From Symbiodinium microadriaticum (Eukaryota; Sar; Dinophyceae; Suessiales; Symbiodiniaceae), in contig LSRX01000052.1 in assembly GCA_001939145.1 (NCBI GenBank), forward strand, positions 791,185 through 855,184: DNA of 64,000 bases, in the 5' to 3' direction. Shown here in pieces: positions 1-10,011 of the stretch (positions are counted from its first letter, which is position 1; each line of letters opens with the position of its first letter). The notes beneath the pieces are model-generated. The model saw only the letters and a list, made by a program, of their open reading frames with translations. It was not told the DNA's origin and did not search any database. The position numbers and the translations under genes were made by a program.

Positions 1-36
1 AAGCCCCCACTTCAAAAGGGCTTATAAGGTCTGGGG

Positions 37-200
37 CTTTAGGGTTTAGGAGTTTAGGGCTTAGCACCCCAAAACGCTTTTCTGCACACCGAAACCCCCC
101 CGAGCCCTAAACCCCAAAGTCCAAACCCCCCGAAGCCTAAACCCTAAACCCTAGACCCCCTAAAACCCCAAAGCCCGAACCCCCCCCCGAAGCCTTAAAC
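37..200. repeat. degenerate telomere-like repeats, mixed orientation
   Basis: G-rich TTTAGGG-type units run to about 60, then C-rich CCCTAAA-type units with C-tracts run to about 200. The units are imperfect and switch strand inside 150 bp, so this is interstitial repeat and not a chromosome end. Confidence 0.7.
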
Positions 201-214
201 CCCCGTGCTGGGAG

Positions 215-285
215 GAATCCTCCCGATGGATCGACCGAAGGCCGAACTTGCGAGAAGTGCCTCGGGGACCCCATCTGGCTTGAAG
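215..285 (+). CDS. putative exon, Cys-rich furin-like protein (GGTCEKC module)
   Basis: A 71-nt open segment follows an AG|G acceptor and ends before GTTTCC. It encodes NPPDGSTEGRTCEKCLGD and then PIWLE. It aligns with the candidate exon at 27080 (NGPKIGGTCEKCLGWGPWCF) in the TCEKCLG core and in the final Glu before a GTTTC donor. The longer ORF in another frame here (205-495) lacks this similarity and runs into telomeric repeat. Boundaries are inferred; no transcript evidence. Confidence 0.55.
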
Positions 286-650
286 GTTTCCTTTCAGAGG
301 GATCTCTCAGAAATGCGGGTTTCAGGGTTTTCAGAGGGATTCTCTCAGGATTTAGGGTTTATAAGACTGGACCTTTCGAGAGATCTATATCTCGGAGGGT
401 TCTATGAGAATTCGTTTCTAGATGATCTTATATGGCCACGGTTTAGGGCTTTAGGGGTTTGGGGTTTTAGGGCTTGGGTGGGGTTGAGGGTTTAGGTTTA
501 CCGGGACAGGTTTTAGCTTGCAGGCTTCGTTACAGGGTTGTTCTGTTTGGATCTAGTGGTTGAAAAGGGTTCAAGTGTTTTTTGGATTCAGGCCTTCTTG
601 AAAAATCTTAAGCTAAAGGACTCCTTCCAGGGTTGCCTGTGGCTGCCTAT

Positions 651-759
651 CCCAGAGGGTCCGAGTACCCAAATAGTAAGGTTTTAGGTTACAAAATCCA
701 TACTCTGAATGGCTTTTGGACCTTGAAACCCTACTATTTGGGTACTTGGACCCTTAGGG
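651..759. mobile_element. MITE-like palindrome, family P5
   Basis: The left arm reads GGGTCCGAGTACCCAAATAG and the right arm is its inverse (CTATTTGGGTACTTGGACCC). Related copies occur at 20778 and 44380. There is no coding capacity. Confidence 0.7.
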
Positions 760-914
760 TATGAGGGTCACTTGAAGTCTAGGGGTTCAGGGCTTTAGAT
801 TCCGGGGTGTGGGTTTTATATTGGGGGGTTTGAGAGCTGAATGCTTGCAGGCTCGGGCTTCATCATGGGCTCTATAGGATACCCAAAGACGACCTGAAAC
901 CCCCAACAAACGTA

Positions 915-1010
915 TGTAGATAGATAGACAGATAGATAGATACATAGATAGATAGATACATAGATACATAGATAGATGGATAGATTGATTGATAGACAGA
1001 TTGATTGATT
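915..1010. repeat. GATA/GATACATA microsatellite
   Basis: Tandem tagatagataca-type units. The minus-strand ORF across it (YLCIYLSMYLS) is a low-complexity artefact. Confidence 0.85.
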
Positions 1011-1264
1011 GGTTTATATAAGTTCAATAAGGGTATCACAGGTTTGGCGCGTCAGACCGTCGCCTGGAAAGTCCTAAACCTTTCGGCCCAAGCCTGAGTG
1101 ATCCCGAAGCCCCAAACCCTAAACTCTGAACCCTAAACCCAAAAAAGCCTTAATTGAGCCCTAAACTCAAACCCTACTAAAGGCCATAGTAAGGCCTCAA
1201 ACCCTGAACCCTAAACCCTATAAAACGCCTGGATTAAGCGTAAGCAACTGGCCACTCTGCACAG

Positions 1265-1321
1265 CTCGCGGTAACTTTCACTTGTGAGAGACCGCACGCT
1301 GCGAAATTCAGGTCAGTGCAT
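1265..1321 (+). CDS. possible exon, one-Cys segment
   Basis: An open segment encoding LAVTFTCERPHAAKF lies between ACAG and a good GTCAGT donor. With one cysteine and no recognised module, it is supported mainly by its donor and its position among other + strand candidates. Confidence 0.28.
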
Positions 1322-1394
1322 GCAGCTCTCCTGCATTTGGAAGGGCTAATCGACTCTGAACCTGTTTGGTTGTGTCTCCATACTATCGTCGCAG

Positions 1395-1450
1395 GAACAG
1401 GGTCGTGTCACTGCCCGTGTAGCACAAGAGGCTGTCAGCAAACCATCTGA
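1395..1450 (+). CDS. possible exon, Cys-rich
   Basis: After a pyrimidine-containing acceptor (TCGTCGCAG|G) the frame reads TGSCHCPCSTRGCQQTI, with four cysteines in 17 residues, and then reaches TGA. The donor is not clear; a GC site near 1430 is possible. Confidence 0.3.
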
Positions 1451-1475
1451 AGTGAAACCCTGAACACTAGCTATT

Positions 1476-1584
1476 CCCTAAGGGTCCATGTGCCCAAATA
1501 GCCAATACTTTGGCCCCAAGGTACCTTTATAGGGATTACTTGAAGGGTAAAGTATATACGCTTTGGGTACCTGGACCCTCAGGG
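1476..1584. mobile_element. MITE-like palindrome, family P1
   Basis: The ends are CCCTAAGGGTCCATGTGCCC and its inverse near GGGTACCTGGACCCTCAGGG. The inner arms carry TACTTTGGCCCC and AAGGGTAAAGTATATAC. This is a diverged member of the commonest palindrome family in the window. Confidence 0.75.
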
Positions 1585-1799
1585 CTACCTTTGGTGCGTT
1601 TGGTAGGGTTTGGGGAAGCCTTCAAGCCCCTGGCTGTAGACAGCTTGAAATGCCCTAAAAACTCGACGATGGGGCCTCGCGAAACCCTTTCGAAAACATC
1701 CTGCAAAACCTTAAAGCCCAGTCGTTTAAGCTCAAAACTTAAACCCGGAAACTGCAAGCGCTTATCCTATATATATATATACACACACAAAACCGGAAG

Positions 1800-1857
1800 G
1801 ACTGTTTGACCTGCGAGACGCGGTATTCCTGCACGGAGTGCGCTTTGGCAAAGAAAT
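1800..1857 (+). CDS. putative exon, Cys-rich furin-like protein
   Basis: After AAG|G the frame encodes DCLTCETRYSCTECALAKK, four Cys in 19 residues spaced C-x2-C-x5-C-x2-C, as in furin-like or growth-factor-receptor Cys-rich repeats. A GTTGAG site supplies a possible donor just before an in-frame TGA. The DC start resembles the exon at 49946. Confidence 0.5.
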
Positions 1858-1862
1858 GTTGA

Positions 1863-3108
1863 GCCTTTTCCATGTTAGGGTTTCAGTTGCTTTGTGCTTT
1901 TTTCCTTTGCAGGATAGCTTTAGCTAAGGGTTTTATACGCATGCTACAGGGGTTTAGGGTGTGGGTGTTTGAGACGATGAGAGGGTTCAGGGCTTCAGGG
2001 TTCTTTCATGGGTTCTGGGCACCTCTGGGTGTGGTACGTAAACGGCTGACTGTATATAGGATCCGGAGATCAAAGCTTATAGATCAGGCGGGCTGACTCA
2101 GGGGGAAAGCCACTCAGAACACTAGGCTATTGAAGCACATGTTGTTGCTGGATAGCCCCAAAACCATTTCTAGATCACGGTTTGGTTGGAGATTCACGAA
2201 GCTTAAAACCAAAACCCTAAACCCTAAACCCCGACCTCGACCCGAAACACTACACAAGCTACCATCAGGACAAAGACTAGATTGAATAGAGCCCCAGACC
2301 CTCAGCAGAAGCCTGGAAAGCTCCATGCTTTACTTAAGAAGAATATTCCGCACGTCATAACATTGAGCCTTTTATTATGCAAGTTGAAATGCCTTAAGGA
2401 AGCCCTAGATCTTAAGTCATCTCAACTTATGATGTTGACTTATAAGATGGAAAACCCGAGTTCATACTCCTTTCAAGAGTTACAAATGAGCCTGCTACAT
2501 GTCAATCCCTAAGCGGAACCCAAAGCCCTAATCGCATGCCATGAACCTTCAACCTTAGTCAGCACGACAGCTGTTCGAAACAGAGCTTTTCAATCATATT
2601 CTAAGTAGGGCCAGGGCTGCTTTTCCCGGAGAGGCCAGTACCCCTTAATTTAAGAATGTGCTGAGCCAAGTACCCCTTAAATAGTGAATACACCTTAAAC
2701 CATAAGATTGCTAAGCCCCTTATAAATTGAAGGTATATTCCTCGCAAAGCCTTATAAGCATACCCTGGACACCCTATCTAATCCATATGTCGCCCCACGT
2801 AGCTTAAGGCGTGCCATCTAACTCAGGGCCTTTGAAGGCGCGTGTGCAGGGATTAGGATGAACGACTCCTGAGGGCCCAAATCAAATCCTAGAAGCCCGC
2901 ACATAAACCCCGTAGCACCCATATGACCCTCAAACCCTCAACCCCCCAAACCCTCAAACCCTCAAGCCCTCGAACCTTAAACCGTCAAGCCCCCAACCCT
3001 AAAACCCTTCAACTCTGAACCCAGCTCCTCCTGGCAAGAGCCCCCACACTCTCCTGATAGACTTCACGGGTTAGGGTTGAGGGTTTAGGGTTTAGGGTTT
3101 AGGAATCC
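1863..3108. other. intron-like stretch with decayed repeats
   Basis: No supported exon. It contains TTTAGGG-type units around 1880-2010, CCCTAAA around 2205-2240 and 2890-3010, and a decayed P2-like palindrome at about 2620-2760 (CCCCTTAATTTAAG and GAAGGTATATTCC arms). Short ORFs here carry no recognisable motif. Confidence 0.5.
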
Positions 3109-3210
3109 GGTTGATGGTATAAATCCTGTATTAGCCAGAATAAGGAATATACCATGATTCCCATGATAGTTTAGGGTCCTTAAGGAAAAGCAGGGTTTAT
3201 ATCATCAACC
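3109..3210. mobile_element. MITE-like palindrome, family P6
   Basis: The left end GGTTGATGGTATAAATCCTG is mirrored by CAGGGTTTATATCATCAACC. The core contains AAGGAATATACC and TAGGGTCCTTA, shared with copies at 23289, 35902, 41888, 43716 and 46446. Confidence 0.75.
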
Positions 3211-3753
3211 GTGGGGCTCCAGTTTTCTGAATCGAATTGTGGGCTACTAGCCGTATATTATGTACGCCAGTAACCTGTTATTCAGGTAACCCTAGGCTAA
3301 GCCAGAGGGGTGCAACCACGATGATGAGATGCCAAGCTGATTTACTCCACTACTGTCAACTTGTAGCCTTTTCACGACCGGAACGTGCCCAAGACCCCAC
3401 AATTCCGGAACGTAGCTTATCTTGTAGAGGGCGAAGTCATGTGCTTCAAAATATTTACTGGTTTAGGGTTTAGGGTTTAAGTGCTTGTTTAGGGTTTAGT
3501 ATTTAGGTTACGTATTTGTTTTGGGAAACTTCCTTACACAAGTCCCTACAAGGGTAGGTTATTGGGGTTCAGGTAGCTCTTAGATTCTTACGGAAACGGA
3601 CATCCCTTAGTTCGCTGACATTCCCATGTTCAGAAACCCTGGTATACCAGAAGGTTCAGGGTTTAGGGTGACGAGGGTTAATAGCGCTCTGCTGAACGAA
3701 GGGACACCGGAATCAGGGTCTCTAAACCCGGACTCACGTGTTTCTATTACCAG

Positions 3754-3834
3754 CTGTACTTGCAACACATACAAGTCAGCAGTCACGGAGCTTGGGTCTT
3801 CCAACAGTGGGAAAAGTTGCTGCATTCTGCAAAA
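3754..3834 (+). CDS. possible exon, Cys-rich
   Basis: A strong acceptor context (GTTTCTATTACCAG) is followed by SCTCNTYKSAVTELGS and, later in frame, GKSCCILQ, then a GTAAAA donor. Four cysteines lie in about 27 residues. The upstream part of the same ORF is telomere-derived. Confidence 0.42.
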
Positions 3835-4019
3835 GTAAAACCCTAAAAGCCCCCTGACCCAGCCAACACCTCAAAGTCTGAAGTCAAAATCATTTAGAAC
3901 TCTTAGAGGAGCCTTTGTGGGAACCTTGGAAAGAGCCCCTTTAGACAGTGCTGGAAATCCCACACATTCGGAAGACCCAAAGCCTAAAAAACCCCAAGCC
4001 CCCAAACCCCAAAGTCCCC

Positions 4020-4320
4020 AAATCCCAGACCATCCGATTAAGACCCTAAACCCCGAAACCCCTAAAGTCCCCAAACCCAAGACCATCTGATAAATACCCT
4101 AAACTCTGAACACTACAGTTCCCAAACCCAAGACCGTCTAATTAAGACCCTAAGCCTTAAACCCCGAAACCCTAAAGTCCCCAAGCCCAAGACCGTCTGA
4201 TTAAGACCCTAAACTCTTAACCCCGAAACCCTGAAGTCCCCAAACGCAAGACCATCTGATTAAGACCTAAACTCTAAATCCCGAAACCCTAAAGTCCCCA
4301 AACCCCAGACCATCTGACTA
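4020..4320 (-). repeat. about 58-bp higher-order telomeric repeat
   Basis: Five to six tandem copies of a unit containing GACCATCTGATTAAGACCC, then an AACCCCGAAACCC stretch and AAAGTCCCCAAACCC. The CCCTAAA-like part has been captured in a longer, non-telomeric repeat. Confidence 0.75.
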
Positions 4321-4571
4321 AGGCAAGAACTCGGCTTACTTGACGCACGAGAAGGAGCTTTTAGAAGAGGGTCTGTATTCCCAAGGGTCCCCGTAAACCA
4401 AACTCCTACTTATATAATTTCCTGTAGCTGAGGGTGCTCAGGGTAGTGCGGGGTAACTACAATGTTACTTTGGAGTCAGTGTTTCTCGTAGCTGATACTG
4501 AGGATCCTACTACTCAGGGTCCATATCGTGGGAAGAAACTGAAAGCGTAGGGTTCTGTTCTTCACCTACAG

Positions 4572-4613
4572 TCACGAGATGTGCCTACGGCCGAGGCTTT
4601 CCGATCCCATCCC
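4572..4613 (+). CDS. possible short exon
   Basis: After CCTACAG the frame encodes TRCAYGRGFPIPS and ends before GTGGCT. The CxYGxGFPxP pattern resembles the CPFGTYG and CPEGYFG segments found elsewhere, but only one Cys is present. Confidence 0.3.
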
Positions 4614-4624
4614 GTGGCTTAGAC

Positions 4625-4725
4625 TCTCTATAGTAGAAGCCAGAAAGTTGGAATATGATCATCCTCAGGCCCTTGAGCTAAAGTAGAAGGCATCCTAGCA
4701 CTGTTCTAGCTTTCTGGGATTCCCT
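4625..4725. mobile_element. degenerate palindrome
   Basis: TATAGTAGAAGCCAGAAAGT near the left is loosely mirrored by CTAGCTTTCTGG near the right. A better preserved relative lies at 51224-51337. Confidence 0.4.
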
Positions 4726-4729
4726 TTTA

Positions 4730-5228
4730 AAGCCAAGCCCAGATCTCCGACCCCCACCAGGACCTTTTTTCACACGCTGACTATACAGACGTCCATAGTG
4801 GCTGTACAGTACCAACGGTTTAGGGTATAGAGTTTGGGGGCAACCCCACTGCTACCAGTGGTACCGCTACTGCCGCTAGTGCCACTACAGCCATTGCCAG
4901 TACTCGGATTAGGAGCACTTGGCTTTCATAAAAGCCTAAAGAAAACCAAAGACCTGCACTTTCGTTTGTTCCTCTTCATATTTATAACATAGAATACCCC
5001 AAAAAACCCTTCTATTTATTGAGACCCCCGCATTAATCTCGTTGCAAAGAAGCGAGAAGGAAGAGACAAAGAATGTCCAAACAAAGCGAGGCCTCTGTGA
5101 CATCCATCATAAATTAACAAAACAACCCGCGCCCTAGAAAACCAGCACTCCTTATTGTGCTTTCCTCTTGCCTTATATCCTTAAAAAGTTATATAGGCTA
5201 TTTGTGGTTCCGGAAGCCCGAACAGAAG
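4730..5228. other. unassigned low-repeat stretch
   Basis: Mostly unique sequence. A Ser/Thr/Ala-type codon run (CCACTGCTACC...) at 4845-4915 is compositionally odd but shows no Cys or splice pattern. No gene supported. Confidence 0.4.
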
Positions 5229-5312
5229 CGTACTGAACTCGAAATGCGAAGTGTGCCCCTCGTTCTGTGCAATCAACAAGGCCACGGACTCGCATCTTAA
5301 GGGACCCCGAGG
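5229..5312 (+). CDS. putative exon, Cys-rich furin-like protein
   Basis: The frame encodes NSKCEVCPSFCAINKATDSH (C-x2-C-x3-C) after ACAGAAG and before GTTCTT. CxxCPxxC is typical of furin-like repeats. The acceptor base is C and not the usual G, so the start is uncertain. Confidence 0.48.
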
Positions 5313-5860
5313 GTTCTTTCAGGGTTTAGGGGTTTAGGGATTAATAATGATTAAGGTTTTAGGGTTTAGGGGTGTAGGGTTTAGGGGTTTGGAGTTCAAG
5401 GTTTAGGGGTTTAGGGTTGAGGATCTATGTACCCATATAGTGGAATGCAGGGTTTCGAAATAGGAATTACTATAGGTACTTAGGAGACCATTTGGGGGAC
5501 TACCTGACCCCTAAAAAGACGGTCACGATTCCCTTGTACTCTGAGTTCCTATTTTGTAACTGAAGCTTAGGCTCTTTTAGGGAAATGGCCATCAGCGGGC
5601 GGAGCGGCCCGTGTAAACCCTAAACCCTAAAACCTCAGAGCCCTAAACCCTAAACCCTAAAACCTCAGAGCCCTAAACCCTAAACCCTCAGAGCCCTAAA
5701 CCCTAAACCTGAGACCGTTGAGGGCTGCCCAAGCCTCTCTCAACCCTAAAGTTTAGCTATATGGGTACATAGATCCTCAACCCTAAACCCCTAAACCTTT
5801 AACTCCAAACCCCTGAACCCTAAACTACACCCCTAAACCCTAAACCACTCGGTTTTCCGG
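5313..5860. repeat. telomere-like arrays and short inverted arms
   Basis: G-rich TTTAGGG(G) units at 5320-5420, C-rich units with a CCCTAAAACCTCAGAG variant at 5615-5710, and C-rich again at 5775-5850. ATCTATGTACCCATATAG at 5425 and its inverse at about 5757 form a long inverted repeat around the block. Confidence 0.65.
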
Positions 5861-5883
5861 CTCATGAGCTTTGGAGGTTCCCA

Positions 5884-6005
5884 CCCAGGCTTCCCAAAAT
5901 CCCTTAGCTTAAGAAAGGAACGTATCTTAAATCATATTAGGGATCCTACTACAATTTCAGAATTTCAGATATATTTCTTAATGAAGGGATTTTGGAAGGT
6001 CTGGG
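5884..6005. mobile_element. MITE-like palindrome, family P2
   Basis: CCCAGGCTTCCCAAAATCCC at the left is mirrored by GGGATTTTGGAAGGTCTGGG at the right. The inner arms carry the ATCTTAAATCATATTAGG-type core shared with 18003 and 27793. Confidence 0.7.
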
Positions 6006-6163
6006 CATAAAACTCCTTTATACTTGCCCTGTCAGCCGTCCCCCAATTGCTTGCTGATCGGGTTTAGGGGGAGGCAAACAGGTACGTAGCCAATTGGAGA
6101 AAAGTGGGTTCCATAGTCTTCTACGTAGAAAGACAAGTTGGAACATTTCTTGCGCTTGGCAGA

Positions 6164-6235
6164 GAGCTTCAGAGAGAGAGAGAGAGAGAGGGAGAAAAAA
6201 AAAAACAAACAAAGTGTGGAGACAGAGAGAGGGAG
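6164..6235 (+). repeat. GA-rich microsatellite with A-tract
   Basis: (GA)n followed by a poly-A run and more GA units. ORFs through it (RERERE) are artefacts. Confidence 0.85.
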
Positions 6236-6469
6236 CGATCGGTGAAACAACAGACGAACTGCATGGTCCTTTCGGCACATTTGCCGGTAATACAGGGGCC
6301 TTCATAATTAGACTAGGGTTTGGGTGGTATATGATACTATAAGTATAACAAGGAACCCCTAAAACCCGATTCTTTAAGGCCCTTACGGTTTTGCAGCATT
6401 CCTTAAACTATCCTTGAGGCTTTCGAAGCTTCAGGTTCCGAGCGTTTACTTAAACGACCTGTTGTACAG

Positions 6470-6531
6470 GAGTGCCGCCCAGAATGTCCGCCAACACACT
6501 ACCCAGACGGCTCAGAAAGCGAAGAAGGCTG
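6470..6531 (+). CDS. putative exon, Cys-rich furin-like protein
   Basis: TTGTACAG|G is followed by ECRPECPPTHYPDGSESEEG, then a GTCGGA donor. The CRPECPPxxYPDGS pattern matches CPxGxY segments of furin-like repeats and resembles FDCPPDTY at 58600. Confidence 0.5.
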
Positions 6532-6802
6532 GTCGGAATAACTCGCAATACTATTTCCTTAGAGTTTCTATGCGAGTATACTACATGTATGGGTCTTCTT
6601 CTTAGTACCATTGTTATCATACTTGGTATTACGGTGTCTCTGTTGTTTTCGTTTTTTGTTGTTGCAGTATAGCATACCTCCCAGACCCTATTCCAGCTGG
6701 TATGTTTGTGGCTCTGGCTTGGGGTCTTGAATGCCTTGTGGGCATGGCATGTGATAAGGATCCCGGTAAAGGTTACCCTCAATGGGAATAGCATTAGACG
6801 TA

Positions 6803-7100
6803 TGCATATATATATATATATATATTTATACACATACATATACATACATATACATACCTGTACATACATACATACATACACATACATACATACATACATA
6901 CATACATACCTACGTACATACATACATACATACATACATACATACATGCATGCATACGTACATACGTACATACATACATACATGCATGCATACATACATA
7001 CATACATACCTACCTACGTACGTACATACATACATGCATACATACATACATACATACATACATACATACATACATACACACACACATATATATATAGAAA
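6803..7100. repeat. CATA tetranucleotide microsatellite
   Basis: About 300 bp of (CATA)n with CATG, CGTA and CCTA interruptions, flanked by (TA)n. All ORFs of 60-185 aa over it, including apparently Cys-rich minus-strand ones (VCMYVCMY), are simple-repeat artefacts. Confidence 0.95.
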
Positions 7101-7149
7101 TACAGATATATGTAGACATAAACACAACTACATAGACAAGGATACTTAA

Positions 7150-7715
7150 TCGTATGAACATTGCGGTATTATGGCACTGCACCGAGAAAGCAATAGCATT
7201 CGTCAGCTGCAATCAGCAGCGTAGGACGACATGATGGGCAGCTGTCAGTTTCCAGCACAGGTGGTGACGTCTGGTGTAGTTGTACTGAAGCTTGCTGAGT
7301 CATCCAGTTGCGCCTGCTGCTGCACGTTGTGCGTCTGCTGGCCTTTACTGAACCACTGCTTCTGTTGGTGCTCATGCTGCTGCATCTGGTAGATCTAGCG
7401 AGTCCACCGCCAGTGGTAGTGCCACTCCTACGACTACGACTAGTACGACTCCACGTGCGGCATTTCGATTGATCAAGTTAGCGTTAGCTCGACCCATAGT
7501 AGACACGGGCAGAAACACTTGAGTATAGTGCATAAGCAGTGTTGCGCATCCGGGCCCCTACGTAGGTCCACTCTGGTTCGATATTAGGACACGATGTGGA
7601 GCACGAATGGTTCAAAGAGTCTTGCAAATATTTGCAGAGTCATGCTTGTTCACAAAAAGGCATTAAGCTGGCTCAGCCGATATCCCTGTGTCACAAGTAG
7701 TCGTGAATCAAGCAG
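7150..7715. other. upstream region of the ankyrin gene
   Basis: Unique sequence without telomeric repeats. A CTG/TGC-rich block lies at about 7300-7385. I see no TATA box or spliced-leader relic, and 5' features cannot be fixed from sequence alone. Confidence 0.4.
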
Positions 7716-9860
7716 ATGTTACGCATACTCTCAGTGTCGGGGGAAGTCCAGCTGACGATTGAGTTGGCGAGCTTTTTCGAAACAGACGCTGCAGGGAGCT
7801 ATCCCGTCCGGGCATTAAAACAACACTTGCAAGGCTTGTGCGGAAAGCCAAGATTCAGGCAACGGCTGGCATTCTTGGATGACGGCGAACTGTTGAATGA
7901 CAATGACAAGCACACACTGAGACCAGGCGAAGTGCAGCTTGTGCTTCTCAACTTCAGTCCGGCATCAGAATTGCAAATACGGGAGCTTCAGCGTGCCGCA
8001 GAAAGTGGCCTGACACAAAGCGTGGAGAGTATTCTGCAAAGACCACAGGACCCGGATTTGAATTTAGGCCGGCCACCCCTATTCGCAGCATCAGCGGAAG
8101 GGCACCTACAGGTTGTGTGCCTCTTGCTGGAGGCCGATGCTGACAAGAACATTTCCGCGAACGATGGCGCCACCCCTTTGTTCGTTGCAGCTCAGCGAGG
8201 GCATTTGGAGGTTATGCGTCTCTTGCTGGAGGCAAAGGCCGACAAAGACAAGGCCAAGCACAATGGCACTACACCTCTGATCGTGGCAGCTCAGGAAGGG
8301 CATTTCGAGGCTGTAGGTTTCTTGCTGGAGGCCAAGGCCGACACGGATCAGTCCACGCATGAAGGCATCACTCCTTTATGCTTTGCAGTTGAGGCAGGGC
8401 ACTTGGAGGGTGTGCGACTTTTGCTAAATGCACGAGCTGACGTGGACACTCTGACAGACACTGGCTCCACACCCTTGACATTCGTCGCTGAGCATGGGCA
8501 CCTGGAGGTTGCGCGCCTTTTGCTAAAGGCACAGGCCGATGCGAACAAGGCCGTGATCAATGGCGCGAACGATGGTGCCACCCCTTTGTTCTTTGCAGCT
8601 TATGGAGGGCAGCTGGGGGTTGCGTGCCTATTGATAGAGGCCAAGGCTGACAGCAGCAAGGCCATGAACGATGGTACCACCCCTTTGTTCCATGCAGCTG
8701 CGGAAGGACAGTTGGAGATGGTGCGCCTCTTGCTGGAGGCCAACACCGACAAGGACAAGGCCACGAATGATGGTGTCACCCCTCTGTTCGTGGCAGCAGA
8801 CGAAGGGCATTTGGACGTTGTGCGCCTCTTGCTGGAGGGCAAGGCTGACAAGGACAAGGCCATGAACGATGGCACCACCCCATGCTCCATTGCAGTCAGG
8901 CATGGTCACATGCAAGTCGCACACCATTTGCTGCAGGCCAAGGCCAAGCACAATGGCACTACACCTCTGATCGTGGCAGCTCAGGAAGGGCATTTCGAGG
9001 CTGTAGGTTTCTTGCTGGAGGCCAAGGCCGACACGGATCAGTCCACGCATGAAGGCATCACTCCTTTATGCTTTGCAGTTGAGGCAGGGCACTTGGAGGG
9101 TGTGCGACTTTTGCTAAATGCACGAGCTGACGTGGACACTCTGACAGACACTGGCTCCACACCCTTGACATTCGTCGCTGAGCATGGGCACCTGGAGGTT
9201 GCGCGCCTTTTGCTAAAGGCACAGGCCGATGCGAACAAGGCCGTGATCAATGGAGCGAACGATGGTGCCACCCCTTTGTTTTTTGCAGCGTCTGGAGGGC
9301 AGCTGGAGGTTGCGCGCCTATTGATAGAGGCCGAGGCTGACAGCAGCAAGGCCATGAACGATGGTACCACCCCTTTGTTCCATGCAGCTGCGGAAGGACA
9401 GTTGGAGATGGTGCGCCTCTTGCTGGAGGCCAACACCGACAAGGACAAGGCCACGAATGATGGCGTCACCCCTCTGTTCGTGGCAGCAGACGAAGGGCAT
9501 TTGGACGTTGTGCGCCTCTTGCTGGAGGGCAAGGCTGACAAGGACAAGGCCATGAACGATGGCACCACCCCATGCTCCATTGCAGTCAGGCATGGTCACA
9601 TGCAAGTCGCACACCTTTTGCAGTGCATGGGGTACACCTTTGGCCGGCATGCAGATTTGGTCGTGGCTGGCAGTGGCAAGACCACGAATGACAAGACCAC
9701 GAATGATGGCTCCTCGTTGTCGTCCGTCAGCAAAGGCAGTTGGCGAATGGGGCACACCTTGGGTCGACATGCAGATTTGGTCGCGGCTTGCAAGTGCAAG
9801 GCCAGGAATGATGTCTCGTCTTCTTCGACCGTCAGCAGCAGCAGCTCAGGAAGGCAGTAG
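7716..9860 (+). CDS. ankyrin-repeat protein, intronless
   Basis: A 714-aa ORF. Residues 1-75 form a ubiquitin-like-looking head (MLRILSVSGE, later KQHLQGLCGKPRFRQRLAF, then LRPGEVQLVLL) that I recognise from a large dinoflagellate ankyrin family; I use this to place the start at 7716. From about residue 120 there are about 16 ankyrin repeats of 33 aa (consensus GATPLFVAAxxGHLEVxRLLLEAxADKD). The ninth is cut to 28 aa at a duplication junction. The tail after about residue 640 is a decayed, Ser-rich set of repeat remnants (GRHADLV twice). Ankyrin repeats bind proteins; the partner is unknown. Lack of introns in 2.1 kb, amid sequence where coding pieces are under 120 nt, suggests a retroposed copy. 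No signal peptide or membrane segment is seen. Confidence 0.85.
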   Translation: MLRILSVSGEVQLTIELASFFETDAAGSYPVRALKQHLQGLCGKPRFRQRLAFLDDGELLNDNDKHTLRPGEVQLVLLNFSPASELQIRELQRAAESGLTQSVESILQRPQDPDLNLGRPPLFAASAEGHLQVVCLLLEADADKNISANDGATPLFVAAQRGHLEVMRLLLEAKADKDKAKHNGTTPLIVAAQEGHFEAVGFLLEAKADTDQSTHEGITPLCFAVEAGHLEGVRLLLNARADVDTLTDTGSTPLTFVAEHGHLEVARLLLKAQADANKAVINGANDGATPLFFAAYGGQLGVACLLIEAKADSSKAMNDGTTPLFHAAAEGQLEMVRLLLEANTDKDKATNDGVTPLFVAADEGHLDVVRLLLEGKADKDKAMNDGTTPCSIAVRHGHMQVAHHLLQAKAKHNGTTPLIVAAQEGHFEAVGFLLEAKADTDQSTHEGITPLCFAVEAGHLEGVRLLLNARADVDTLTDTGSTPLTFVAEHGHLEVARLLLKAQADANKAVINGANDGATPLFFAASGGQLEVARLLIEAEADSSKAMNDGTTPLFHAAAEGQLEMVRLLLEANTDKDKATNDGVTPLFVAADEGHLDVVRLLLEGKADKDKAMNDGTTPCSIAVRHGHMQVAHLLQCMGYTFGRHADLVVAGSGKTTNDKTTNDGSSLSSVSKGSWRMGHTLGRHADLVAACKCKARNDVSSSSTVSSSSSGRQ
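8251..9630 (+). repeat. 690-bp tandem duplication inside the ankyrin ORF
   Basis: 8251-8940 is repeated at 8941-9630 with only a few differences, for example GGCGCGAAC against GGAGCGAAC and GCTTATGGAGGG against GCGTCTGGAGGG. The unit is 230 codons, seven repeats of 33, 33, 37, 33, 33, 33 and 28 aa, so frame is kept. High identity implies a recent event. Confidence 0.9.
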
Positions 9861-10011
9861 CTGGAGGTTGAGCGCGTTTGCAGCAGGCCGCACGGACAAA
9901 GTCGTGACCTGTTCCTGCAGAAGCCTGCAGGCCCCTGGGGCTAAGGGCTTTAGGGGTTTCTGCAGGCCGACACCTTTTAGGGTTTATAGGGCTGAAGGTT
10001 TAGGGTTTACC
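9861..10011 (+). pseudogene. decayed ankyrin 3' tail
   Basis: After the stop, CTGGAGGTTGAGCGCGTTTG and GCAGGCCGCACGGACAAAG still match the LEVVRLLLEAGADKD part of an ankyrin repeat. The gene therefore once ran further, and the present stop truncates it. Telomere-like units follow from 9945. Confidence 0.5.

Larger units (their letters stand above)
286..1264. other. intron-like stretch
   Basis: No coding segment could be supported here. It holds scattered TTTAGGG units (300-500), one palindromic element (651-759), a GATA/CATA microsatellite (about 915-1010) and C-rich telomere-like units (about 1105-1225). Confidence 0.6.

Noticed and set aside
6450-7212. Apparently Cys-rich or Tyr-rich ORFs of 60-185 codons on both strands
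   Set aside because: They are translations of the (CATA)n microsatellite; the Cys, Met and Tyr pattern follows the tetranucleotide.
7300-7390. Very Cys-rich + frame (CCCTLCVCW and CFCWCSCCC)
   Set aside because: Produced by CTG/TGC-rich sequence; no family spacing and no splice sites.
9887-9950. GRTDKVVTCSCRSLQ segment after AG|G, looking like a Cys-rich exon
   Set aside because: Its first part still aligns with an ankyrin repeat (AGADKD), so it is the decayed 3' tail of the ankyrin gene.
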